From contig CALDIF010000071.1 in NCBI GenBank assembly GCA_937901905.1, forward strand, positions 1 through 44,966: a DNA stretch of 44,966 bases, in the 5' to 3' direction. Numbering within the stretch: position 1 is the first letter of the stretch; every line of letters begins with the position of its first letter. The translations under genes were made by a program, and so were the position numbers. Source of the stretch: an uncultured Porphyromonadaceae bacterium (lineage in GTDB: Bacteria > Bacteroidota > Bacteroidia > Bacteroidales > Muribaculaceae). This document shows positions 25,802 to 33,473 of the stretch, piece after piece. A model generated the notes under the pieces. The model ran no database searches. It saw only the letters and a program-made list of their open reading frames with translations, and had not been told where the DNA came from.

Positions 25802-26455
25802 ATGTCAGCCCCTCTAACAACCGATACTCTCGTGGTCAGCCGGCATCAACTGGATAGCCTGACCGCAGCCAACGATTACATGGCATCGCTGCACCCCTAC
25901 CTTGAGGGGTCGGGACGGTCGTTGCTCGACATGTTGCTTGAGTCCCTTGAAGACATCTTGAATGACCTGGTTTCCGGTCTGTTCGGCAGTTCAGCCAAAC
26001 CCGCCTGGCAAGTGGCGGCACTCCTCTCGGTGATCGTTTGCGTGGTGTTGCTGTTCCTGTACCGCGACCGGCTGAAACGTCTGTTTCGTCGAGGTACAAA
26101 GGTCGAGTATGCCGTGGGCGATGACAATATATACGATATAGATTTCGAAACCGAAATTGCTCAGGCTCGTGCCGCCGGCAACAATGACCTGTTGGTTCGC
26201 TTGTTTTACCTCAAGTCATTGCGCGTACTTGCCGACGCGGGACGCATTGATTGGATTTCGGGCAAGACTCCGAGCCAATTTGAACGCGAGGCACAGTTGC
26301 CGGCATTGTCTCGGTTGACACCGCTGTTTGTGCGTGTGCGTTACGGCAAGTATGCCGCGTCGGCAGATGATGCGGCATTGGCCGAACAATGTTGTATCGA
26401 TGTGGACAGCACGTTAACCGACAATGTTGTTGAGGAAGGAGGTGAACAAGCATGA
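25802..26455 (+). CDS. DUF4129-domain membrane protein
   Basis: The 217-residue protein has an N-terminal extracytoplasmic helical part (about 1-68), one membrane helix (about 70-87) and a cytoplasmic DUF4129 domain (about 112-215) with DFETEIAQARAAGNNDLLVRLFYLKSLR, written here in pieces: DFETEIAQA, LVRLFYLKSL, GKTPSQFERE and VRYGKY. DUF4129 commonly occurs with transglutaminase-like or MoxR-linked proteins. The ATG at 25802 follows the previous stop by four bases. The stop overlaps the DUF4350 gene (ATGA), so the operon is tightly coupled. Confidence 0.85.
   Translation: MSAPLTTDTLVVSRHQLDSLTAANDYMASLHPYLEGSGRSLLDMLLESLEDILNDLVSGLFGSSAKPAWQVAALLSVIVCVVLLFLYRDRLKRLFRRGTKVEYAVGDDNIYDIDFETEIAQARAAGNNDLLVRLFYLKSLRVLADAGRIDWISGKTPSQFEREAQLPALSRLTPLFVRVRYGKYAASADDAALAEQCCIDVDSTLTDNVVEEGGEQA
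26436..26444 (+). promoter_or_regulatory. Shine-Dalgarno-like site before the DUF4350 gene
   Basis: AAGGAGGTG lies seven bases before the ATG at 26452. A full anti-SD match is unusual in Bacteroidetes, which mostly initiate without one. It lies within the last codons of the DUF4129 gene (Glu-Gly-Gly), so chance is possible. Confidence 0.45.
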
Positions 26456-27924
26456 ATATCAACCGCGGTTTTATAGTCGGATGCGTGGTGCTTTTCATCA
26501 TCGTGTTTATCGTATCTTATCGCGTCCGCTCGGTAAATTACACGTTCTCGATGGGCGACATCGGGTATGTCAATCGTTCGCCCATGGGTATAGCATTGTT
26601 TGACGAGTTGCTCGACTCGTCTTCGACCCACGGTTATGAAGTTGTGCACAAGCGCTTCGGTGAATTGTCCCAAATGGACACGACGGGGCAGTATAACTAC
26701 TTTTATGTGGCTTATTACGGTGAATTTTATCCCCATGAAGTGGAAGCCATTGACTCCCTGTTAATCAGGGGATCTAACGTCTTGTTATCGCTCGATGTGA
26801 CGAGAGATTTTGGCTATTTGGCACAATACATCAATATCGGGTTGGACCGTGACATGGCAACATGGATGAGCATTGAAGATGTCTTGCTTGAAAATTCCTC
26901 GTCAGACGACGATCTCGTGTGGTGGACCGATAGTGCTCATGTGGCTTTCTCGTCAACCGACATCGTGACATTAAAAAAGATATATGTGAGCAGTTATGTG
27001 TTGCCCGAGTACAATCTTAATCTTGAAGTAGTTGAAGACGAAGACACGGTTGAAGAAGAGTACAGCGCAGAGTACGATGATGGATCTGTTGTTGTGACAG
27101 ATGAGGACGAGTATGTCGAGAATGTCGGGTATGAGGTGCGCTACCGAACCTTTGACGAGAGTGATGCTGCCGATTTCGATGATGATGAAACCCCGCTATA
27201 CATGATACCGTTGACCACGCGAGTATTGACCCCGATAGTCGAGAAGTACAGTGACCGCACCGACAGCGACATTCCCGGTAACAAGTGTGTGGCAGTGCGC
27301 ATTGATGCCCCTCATTGGCGAGGTTCCCTATACGTGACCGGAACACCGGGCTTGTTCACCAATTTAGCCGTGACTGCATCACCCGAGGCACGGCAGATGG
27401 CATTCCGCATGATGTCGTTGCTGAACGACAAACCCATCAAGCGCATCGCGCTCGAGTCGGTTGACGTGGAGGAGTCGTGGTCGCCAATGAGAGACTTGAT
27501 GTCGCGCCGACCGCTAAAGTGGGCTTACTACCTGACTATCGCCGCCTGTATATTGGCGATGGTGTTTACAGCCCGTCGTCGACAACGGGTGATACCGGTG
27601 ATTACGCCGCCGGTTAATCACACTATAGAAATGACACGACACTTCGGAGATTTGTATTATCGCCGTCGTGACAATGTCGACCTCGTGATGAAACGATATG
27701 AGATGTTTATCACTATGTTAAGGCGTGAGTTGATGCTTGATCCGGAAACTGATGATTACAACATGTGCGTGCGCGAAATTTCGGCTGCGACCGGCATGGC
27801 ACGTCAAGATGTTGCCGACTTGCTTGCCGACATCGCTCGTGTGAGCGAGGCTGACTTCATCGGTGATCGCCTGATGATGCAACTCATTGATGGAATGGAA
27901 CGCATCACGCGCCTGATTGATTGA
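26452..27924 (+). CDS. DUF4350-domain membrane protein
   Basis: The 490-residue protein has one N-terminal membrane helix (about 7-22), a large extracytoplasmic domain (about 25-350) of DUF4350 type with the GxxxLxxLLxxSSTHGYEV-like opening (here GIALFDELLDSSS), a second membrane helix (about 356-373) and a cytoplasmic helical tail (about 380-490). An acidic low-complexity segment (about 193-246, mostly Asp, Glu, Val and Tyr) interrupts the extracytoplasmic domain. DUF4350 resembles a glutamine-amidotransferase-like fold that in this family lacks an evident catalytic Cys. It overlaps the DUF4129 gene by four bases. Role unknown, probably a sensor or scaffold for the MoxR complex. Confidence 0.83.
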   Translation: MNINRGFIVGCVVLFIIVFIVSYRVRSVNYTFSMGDIGYVNRSPMGIALFDELLDSSSTHGYEVVHKRFGELSQMDTTGQYNYFYVAYYGEFYPHEVEAIDSLLIRGSNVLLSLDVTRDFGYLAQYINIGLDRDMATWMSIEDVLLENSSSDDDLVWWTDSAHVAFSSTDIVTLKKIYVSSYVLPEYNLNLEVVEDEDTVEEEYSAEYDDGSVVVTDEDEYVENVGYEVRYRTFDESDAADFDDDETPLYMIPLTTRVLTPIVEKYSDRTDSDIPGNKCVAVRIDAPHWRGSLYVTGTPGLFTNLAVTASPEARQMAFRMMSLLNDKPIKRIALESVDVEESWSPMRDLMSRRPLKWAYYLTIAACILAMVFTARRRQRVIPVITPPVNHTIEMTRHFGDLYYRRRDNVDLVMKRYEMFITMLRRELMLDPETDDYNMCVREISAATGMARQDVADLLADIARVSEADFIGDRLMMQLIDGMERITRLID

Positions 27925-27987
27925 CTCCCCATGTGATTAACGATATTAACTAACGATTAAGTGGAAACAAACAATACAACAGAATAT

Positions 27988-28947
27988 ATGGAACGTCTTG
28001 ATTTAACCGAATTCAGCGCACGGGTACAACAACTGCGTGAGCACATTGCCACTATAATAGTGGGACAACAGGCAAACGTTGACCTGTTGCTGACTTGTAT
28101 TCTCGCCGATGGACACGTGTTGCTTGAGGGTGTGCCCGGTGTTGCCAAAACATTGTTGGCACGCACTGTGAGTCGACTCATCGGTGCGCGTTTTCAGCGT
28201 ATACAGTTTACTCCGGATCTCATGCCGAGTGACGTGATAGGTACGACTGTGTTTAACGTGAAAACGAGCGAATTTAATTTCCATGAAGGTCCCGTCTTCA
28301 GCGACATTGTGCTTGTTGACGAGATTAACCGTTCGCCCGCCAAGACTCAAGCGGCACTGTTCGAGGTGATGGAAGAACGTCAAGTCACGGTGGACGGCAT
28401 AACTCACCCCATGGGACACCTATACACAATTCTTGCAACACAAAATCCTGTCGAGCAAGAGGGTACTTATCAATTACCCGAAGCCCAGTTGGATCGCTTC
28501 ATGATGAAAATCACGATGGGCTATCCCGAACTGAATGATGAGGTGGAGATTTTGCGTAGACATCAAGGCAATGCCCGTCTTGTCAAATTGGAGAACTTGA
28601 GCCCCGTGTTGACTAAAGATGAATTGCTTGCCATGCGAGAAAAGTTGCAGCAAATTATCGTTGACGACAGCCTGTTGTTATACATCGCTCAAATTGTGGA
28701 GGCAACGCGCACCAGCCGTGCCGTACAACTGGGAGCATCACCGCGTGCCGCTGTTGCCATGTTGCAGGCTTCCAAGGCGTTCGCTATGCTCAGCGGTCGT
28801 GACTTTGTCATGCCCGATGACGTGAAGGCTATCGCCCATGCTGTGCTCCAACATCGCATCATTCTCACCGCCGATGCCGAGATGCAAGGATATACTCCCG
28901 AGCGCGTTATCACGGGACTGGTAGAGAAAGTTGAGGTACCCAAGTGA
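27988..28947 (+). CDS. MoxR-family AAA+ ATPase
   Basis: The protein of 319 residues is a cytoplasmic AAA+ ATPase of the MoxR clade, which acts as a chaperone or remodelling factor for membrane or vWA-type partners. It shows Walker A GVPGVAKT (48-55), Walker B with Asp111-Glu112 (VLVDEINRSPAKTQ), sensor 1 (LATQNPVEQEGTYQLPEAQL, in two parts) and the C-terminal lid. I choose the ATG at 27988; a GTG at 27961 would add nine residues (METNNTTEY) and cannot be excluded. It lies between DUF4350 and DUF58, the usual partner order for MoxR. Confidence 0.93.
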   Translation: MERLDLTEFSARVQQLREHIATIIVGQQANVDLLLTCILADGHVLLEGVPGVAKTLLARTVSRLIGARFQRIQFTPDLMPSDVIGTTVFNVKTSEFNFHEGPVFSDIVLVDEINRSPAKTQAALFEVMEERQVTVDGITHPMGHLYTILATQNPVEQEGTYQLPEAQLDRFMMKITMGYPELNDEVEILRRHQGNARLVKLENLSPVLTKDELLAMREKLQQIIVDDSLLLYIAQIVEATRTSRAVQLGASPRAAVAMLQASKAFAMLSGRDFVMPDDVKAIAHAVLQHRIILTADAEMQGYTPERVITGLVEKVEVPK

Positions 28948-28975
28948 GTTTTGCGTGAGTTATAATAGGTGACCG

Positions 28976-30289
28976 ATGTATTTTAACCGGCGTTTATATA
29001 TTGCTATTACTGTCGTCATTCTAACCTTTGTGGCGGCAAACTTCGTGCCATGGCTTGTCGATGTGGCTTTTGGCATGCTCATCGCGTTTGTCGCGGCAGT
29101 CGTCGCCGACATCGCGCTGCTTTATTGCCGGCGTGCACCATTGACGGCAACACGCTCGTGTGCCGACCGGTTCAGCAATGGTGATGACAACGAAGTCCTC
29201 ATTAAAATAACAGGCACTTATCCCTTTGCGGTCAATCTTGAGGTGGTCGATGAGATACCGTATGTGTTTCAGCGTCGCGACGTGTCGTTTAAGTTAGAAC
29301 TTGAACCCGATAGTGAAGGCGAGGTACGTTACACCCTGCGACCCACTCGGCGCGGTGTGTATGGTTTCGGGTTAATTCGCGTGTTTATCACGACGTTGTT
29401 AGGACTCGTCAGTCGCCGTGTCTCTCAAGGCGAGGCGCGTGACATCAAGGTCTATCCTTCTTACTTGATGCTCAATAAATACGAATTGTTGGCGATGAGC
29501 AACAATCTCACCGAATTGGGTATCAAGCGCATTCGTCGAGTAGGTAATAACACCGAGTTTGAGCAAATCAAGGAGTACGTTACCGGCGACGAGTACCGCT
29601 CAATTAACTGGAAGGCAAGTGCCCGACGTGCTCAACTCATGGTGAATGTGTATCAAGACGAGCGCTCACAACAAGTGTTTAACGTGATAGACACGGGGCG
29701 TGTGATGCAACAGGCATTTGAAAACATGACTTTGCTCGACTATGCCATCAACGCCTCGTTGGTATTGAGTTATGTTGCGACTCATCGTCAAGACAAGGCC
29801 GGTATAGTGACATTTGCCGGCGAATTCGGCGACTATGTGCCTGCCAATAAGCAGGGTGCGCACATGATGACGATAAATGAGGCTTTGTATGGTCTTGACG
29901 CTTCGAGCGACGATAGCGACTATGCCTCGTTGGTGCTGAATGTAGATCGCTTGATAAGGAAGCGTTCGCTACTCGTGTTGTACACCAATTTCACGTCGAT
30001 TGACAGTATGCGTCGTCAGTTACCCTACTTGCGTCGTCTTAATAATCGTCACCGGTTGTTAGTCGTGTTCTTTGCCGATGTAGAGATGATGCGTCTTGTT
30101 GACGACCGTCCGCTTGACACTCGCGGTTATTACACGCATGTGATTGCACGACGCCATATCGCGTCGGTGAGTGCCATCGTGGGCGAGTTGCGCCAAAACG
30201 GTATATATGCCTTGTTCACACCACCGGCATCACTCAGCATTAATGTTATCAACAAGTATCTTGAGTTCAAGGCTCGCCACCTGTTCTGA
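28976..30289 (+). CDS. DUF58-domain (vWA-like) membrane protein
   Basis: The 437-residue protein begins with two membrane helices (about 8-50) and continues with a beta-rich region and the DUF58 core (about 185-280), including GDEYRSINWKASAR (204-217). The C-terminal half has a von Willebrand A-like layout. The metal-site DxSxS of true vWA domains is replaced by Asp239-Thr-Gly-Arg-Val, so metal-dependent adhesion is unlikely; I recall the same DxGRVM form in related Bacteroidetes proteins. DUF58 proteins are almost always encoded beside a MoxR ATPase, as here 28 bases downstream, and are thought to be its client. It ends five bases before the converging hydrolase gene. Confidence 0.9.
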   Translation: MYFNRRLYIAITVVILTFVAANFVPWLVDVAFGMLIAFVAAVVADIALLYCRRAPLTATRSCADRFSNGDDNEVLIKITGTYPFAVNLEVVDEIPYVFQRRDVSFKLELEPDSEGEVRYTLRPTRRGVYGFGLIRVFITTLLGLVSRRVSQGEARDIKVYPSYLMLNKYELLAMSNNLTELGIKRIRRVGNNTEFEQIKEYVTGDEYRSINWKASARRAQLMVNVYQDERSQQVFNVIDTGRVMQQAFENMTLLDYAINASLVLSYVATHRQDKAGIVTFAGEFGDYVPANKQGAHMMTINEALYGLDASSDDSDYASLVLNVDRLIRKRSLLVLYTNFTSIDSMRRQLPYLRRLNNRHRLLVVFFADVEMMRLVDDRPLDTRGYYTHVIARRHIASVSAIVGELRQNGIYALFTPPASLSINVINKYLEFKARHLF

Positions 30290-30294
30290 CATCT

Positions 30295-31020
30295 TTACTT
30301 AGTTACCGAGAAAAAGCGGTCGAGCATCGAGGTCGTGCAACAAGCGGCATCGCCCCCATGCTTGTACTCGGCATGATACTCATACTCCGGAATGTTGCCA
30401 CCTTGCTCACGCAGTTGACCCACAAGTGCCGAGCAATCTTCCTCGTCTCTCGTGTTATAAAAGTATACCGGAATGTGACTCATGCGAGCCTCGGAACAAG
30501 ACATCGCAATGGCGGCAGCGAAACGCTCGGGGTGCTCGGCAACGAAGTCCCATGTTCCCCGTCCGCCGTCCGACGAACCGGCCAAATATATACGTTTCTC
30601 GTCAATAAGTCCCTTGCTCACATAGTCTTCAATCATGACATTCACGTCATCGTAAACATCGCGCCACGCAACGCACTCCTGCTTGTCGGCACGGTGGCAC
30701 ATCGGGAACAACACTACCGACTTGATACCGTGTATCATCAAATAATTCACAATCGAGTCGTCGGCCGCACAGTTGTCGTAGTGGTTTGGGTGGGTGAAGA
30801 AACTGTGTATCTTGCGGTCATGCACACCGCCATGTAACCAAACCACCATGAGAGCCTTGCCGGGTTGTTCGCTGTTAAGGTGCATCACTTGGCAAGGCAG
30901 GTTGAACGTGAATGTACCTTCGGTCATTGTCGCGGGTGTTGAGATTTCATTATCAACATGGCTGCGTGTGGTACACCCGATGACTGTTGCAACACACAGT
31001 AGTAATAGGGCGGTTCTCAT
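30295..31020 (-). CDS. Alpha/beta-hydrolase-fold lipoprotein
   Basis: The 241-residue protein has a lipoprotein signal peptide with lipobox VIGC (lipidated Cys16), so it is anchored in the envelope. The hydrolase core shows HGG (63-65) as oxyanion-hole region and the nucleophile elbow GSSDG with Ser150; Asp192 and His221 are good candidates for the rest of the triad. It resembles the dienelactone-hydrolase or PHB-depolymerase-like esterases; the substrate is unknown. The start overlaps the stop of the transporter gene (ATGA), which suggests the two are expressed together. It is the last gene of the long minus-strand series. Confidence 0.82.
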   Translation of the reverse strand: MRTALLLLCVATVIGCTTRSHVDNEISTPATMTEGTFTFNLPCQVMHLNSEQPGKALMVVWLHGGVHDRKIHSFFTHPNHYDNCAADDSIVNYLMIHGIKSVVLFPMCHRADKQECVAWRDVYDDVNVMIEDYVSKGLIDEKRIYLAGSSDGGRGTWDFVAEHPERFAAAIAMSCSEARMSHIPVYFYNTRDEEDCSALVGQLREQGGNIPEYEYHAEYKHGGDAACCTTSMLDRFFSVTK

Positions 31021-32705
31021 GCGAGGAACAAAATAAGCAGTTGCGCTGTAATGACGCGCATGAACATTGTTAATGGATAAACGGTCGAGTAAGCCACGGC
31101 AGGAGCGTCATTGCCCGCTGTCTTGTTGGCATAGGATAATGCGGGAGGATCGGTCGTCGCTCCCGACACGAGTCCCATGATGGTGCAGTAGTTAATCTTG
31201 AACTTGCCACGAGCCAAGGTCACCACTACCAGCAGGGGTAAGAATGTGATTAAGAAACCGTATAACACCCACATCGCACCGCGCGCGTTGAACACGGTGC
31301 TGACAAAGTTTCCACCTGCTGCAAGTCCCACACTGGCAAGGAACAGACAGATGCCTAACTCGCGCAACAGCAAGTTGGCACTTGACGAGGTGTAGGTCAC
31401 AAGTCGTGCTTTGTAACCGTAGCGACCTAACAATATAGCCACGATGAGCGGACCGCCTGCAAGACCCAATTTCATCGGCACAGACATACCCGGAAACATG
31501 AACGGTATTGACCCGACAATGATGCCGAGGAAGATGCCGAGAAACATGGTGAACATGTTGGGCTCGTCAAGGCGTTTCATGGAGTTACCCATCTTTGAGG
31601 CAAGGCGATCTATATCCTCTAATTTGCCGACAACAGTGATGCGGTCACCTACCTGTAAGGCGAGGTTGGGACTTGCCATGAGATCGACACCGGCACGATT
31701 GACTCGCGTAGCGTTGAGTTTGTAACCTATGCGCAGACGCAGCGAACCGAGTTTGCGACCGCTATACTCGGTGTTGGTTACCAATATGCGTCGCGAAACC
31801 AATGTCTCGTCGTTGGCAATGTGACCTTCGTCCCAATTGTACTCCACGTGAGGACCGATGATGGCATCGAAAATCTCAATATCCTGCTCGCTCATGACAA
31901 TCAGCAATATATCACCTTCCTCAAGCACCGTTTCGCTCTTGGGAATGTGTACACTGCCATGGGCTTTCTTAATGCGTGAGATGACAAAATTGCGATCTAT
32001 TATCGAATGTAGACGCTCGATATTGCGATTGAAAATCAGTTTGTTGGTCACTTGGTAAGTGGCAATGTGAGGAGCCAACTGACTCTGTGTAGCATCGTCC
32101 TCAATCTCTTTAGCCTCGTGCTCGGTATTAATGTTGAACAGGACTTTGACAACTATCATCGACATTATGATACCGACGACACCCAGGGGATATGCAGCGG
32201 CATAGCCCATTGACATCGACTGGTTAAGCGTTTGTGCATCGGCTCCGTGGGTCTCGATGAGAGTTTGTTGGGCGGCACCGAGACCGGGCGTGTTGGTCAC
32301 AGCACCCGACAGGATACCGACGAGGTCGGTAATTTGTACATCGCCGGCGATGTAGTAAATTGCTAACGCAACGGTAATGTTAAGGGCGATGAGTAATAAG
32401 GCAAGCCCGTTGAGTAAAACACCTCCCTGCTTGAACGATGAGAAAAAGCCGGGACCCACCTGTATACCTATCGAGAAAATAAACAGTATCAAACCGAACT
32501 CTTGTACAAACTTGAGAATTTCGGGGTCGACACCAAGGCGGAAGTGTCCCATTAGAATACCGACAAACAAAACAAAAGTTGCTCCGAGCGATATTCCTTT
32601 CACTTTAGTCTTGCCCAAAATCACACCGAGTCCGATCACGATAGCGTAAATGAAAATTGCGTGGGCGACACCGGTGCCGGTGAATAAGTCAATAAACCAG
32701 TTCAT
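31017..32705 (-). CDS. AspT/YidE-type transporter with central RCK_C domains
   Basis: The 562-residue inner-membrane protein has the aspartate-alanine antiporter (AAE) plan: about five N-terminal helices (1-185), a cytoplasmic insert with two TrkA-C/RCK_C domains (about 205-370), and about five C-terminal helices (375-560). The repeated Asp_Al_Ex motif is seen as GILSGAVTNTPGLGAAQ in the first half and MGLVSGATTDPPALSYAN in the second. AspT exchanges aspartate for alanine; the RCK_C-containing YidE group has no settled substrate. An aspartate or dicarboxylate substrate would fit a fermentative Bacteroidales but is inference. It overlaps the hydrolase lipoprotein gene by four bases and lies 68 bases after the HAD gene. 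Confidence 0.9.
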   Translation of the reverse strand: MNWFIDLFTGTGVAHAIFIYAIVIGLGVILGKTKVKGISLGATFVLFVGILMGHFRLGVDPEILKFVQEFGLILFIFSIGIQVGPGFFSSFKQGGVLLNGLALLLIALNITVALAIYYIAGDVQITDLVGILSGAVTNTPGLGAAQQTLIETHGADAQTLNQSMSMGYAAAYPLGVVGIIMSMIVVKVLFNINTEHEAKEIEDDATQSQLAPHIATYQVTNKLIFNRNIERLHSIIDRNFVISRIKKAHGSVHIPKSETVLEEGDILLIVMSEQDIEIFDAIIGPHVEYNWDEGHIANDETLVSRRILVTNTEYSGRKLGSLRLRIGYKLNATRVNRAGVDLMASPNLALQVGDRITVVGKLEDIDRLASKMGNSMKRLDEPNMFTMFLGIFLGIIVGSIPFMFPGMSVPMKLGLAGGPLIVAILLGRYGYKARLVTYTSSSANLLLRELGICLFLASVGLAAGGNFVSTVFNARGAMWVLYGFLITFLPLLVVVTLARGKFKINYCTIMGLVSGATTDPPALSYANKTAGNDAPAVAYSTVYPLTMFMRVITAQLLILFLA

Positions 32706-32773
32706 ATGTCATGTTTTTTTATTATCAACATTAAAATTCGGTCTCCTGCTGTTCTTTTAATCAGTCCTCTTTC

Positions 32774-33430
32774 TTATCCCTTGCTCACAATGTCGGCAAT
32801 CTCGTTGGGCATATTAACGATAGTGCCGGCATAGTTGTCCACCAATTCCTTGAGTGGGCGAAACCCCCACGTCACGCCCACCGAGTCGACGCATGCCCGC
32901 CTCGCGGTTTCCATGTCTATGCCCGAGTCGCCCACATACAACACGTCGGACTTCGGCACCTTGGCTTTTGCCAACACGTTGAAAACAATTGAGGGATCGG
33001 GCTTCACGTTCATGCCGTCGCGTTGACCTTCCACCGCCACGAAGTTGATGTCGGGGAAATAGTGAGAAATTATCTTGTCAACAGCGTGTTGATATTTGTT
33101 GGAAGCGACTGCCAATTTAACCCCCATGTCGCGCAGCAACTCCAACAACTCGGGTATTCCGTTGTAGGGCCTGGTGCAATCGGTATTGTGCTCGTCGTAA
33201 TATTCCTTGAAGTTTTTGAGCATGGTCTCAATGGTGGCCTCATCGCGGTTGTCCTCGGGAAGCGCACGCTCTATCAAACGTCGCACACCATTGCCCACCA
33301 TGAACGGGTAACTTGCCATCGTGTGAGTGGCCAGTCCGGCTTGTTTCAACGCGTGATTGGTAGCGTGTCCCAAGTCCTCAATCGTGTTTAGCAACGTGCC
33401 GTCAAGGTCAAATATCACTAATTTCTTCAT
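32774..33430 (-). CDS. HAD-superfamily phosphatase (phosphoglycolate-phosphatase-like)
   Basis: The 218-residue cytoplasmic enzyme is a class I HAD hydrolase with the Gph/PGP-type helical cap. Motif I is FDLDGTLL (nucleophile Asp8, acid/base Asp10), motif II the Ser in LAVASN, motif III Lys in VKPDPS, and motif IV GDSGIDMETA. Phosphoglycolate phosphatase is the closest named relative, but the family has wide substrate range, so no symbol is given. I start at the ATG at 33430 because motif I begins right after it; the upstream 28 codons overlap the gap to tamL. It is 43 bases downstream of tamL. Confidence 0.88.
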   Translation of the reverse strand: MKKLVIFDLDGTLLNTIEDLGHATNHALKQAGLATHTMASYPFMVGNGVRRLIERALPEDNRDEATIETMLKNFKEYYDEHNTDCTRPYNGIPELLELLRDMGVKLAVASNKYQHAVDKIISHYFPDINFVAVEGQRDGMNVKPDPSIVFNVLAKAKVPKSDVLYVGDSGIDMETARRACVDSVGVTWGFRPLKELVDNYAGTIVNMPNEIADIVSKG

Positions 33431-33473
33431 TGTCGTCTTGATGTAAAAAATCTTAATTGGAGATGTCAAATCG

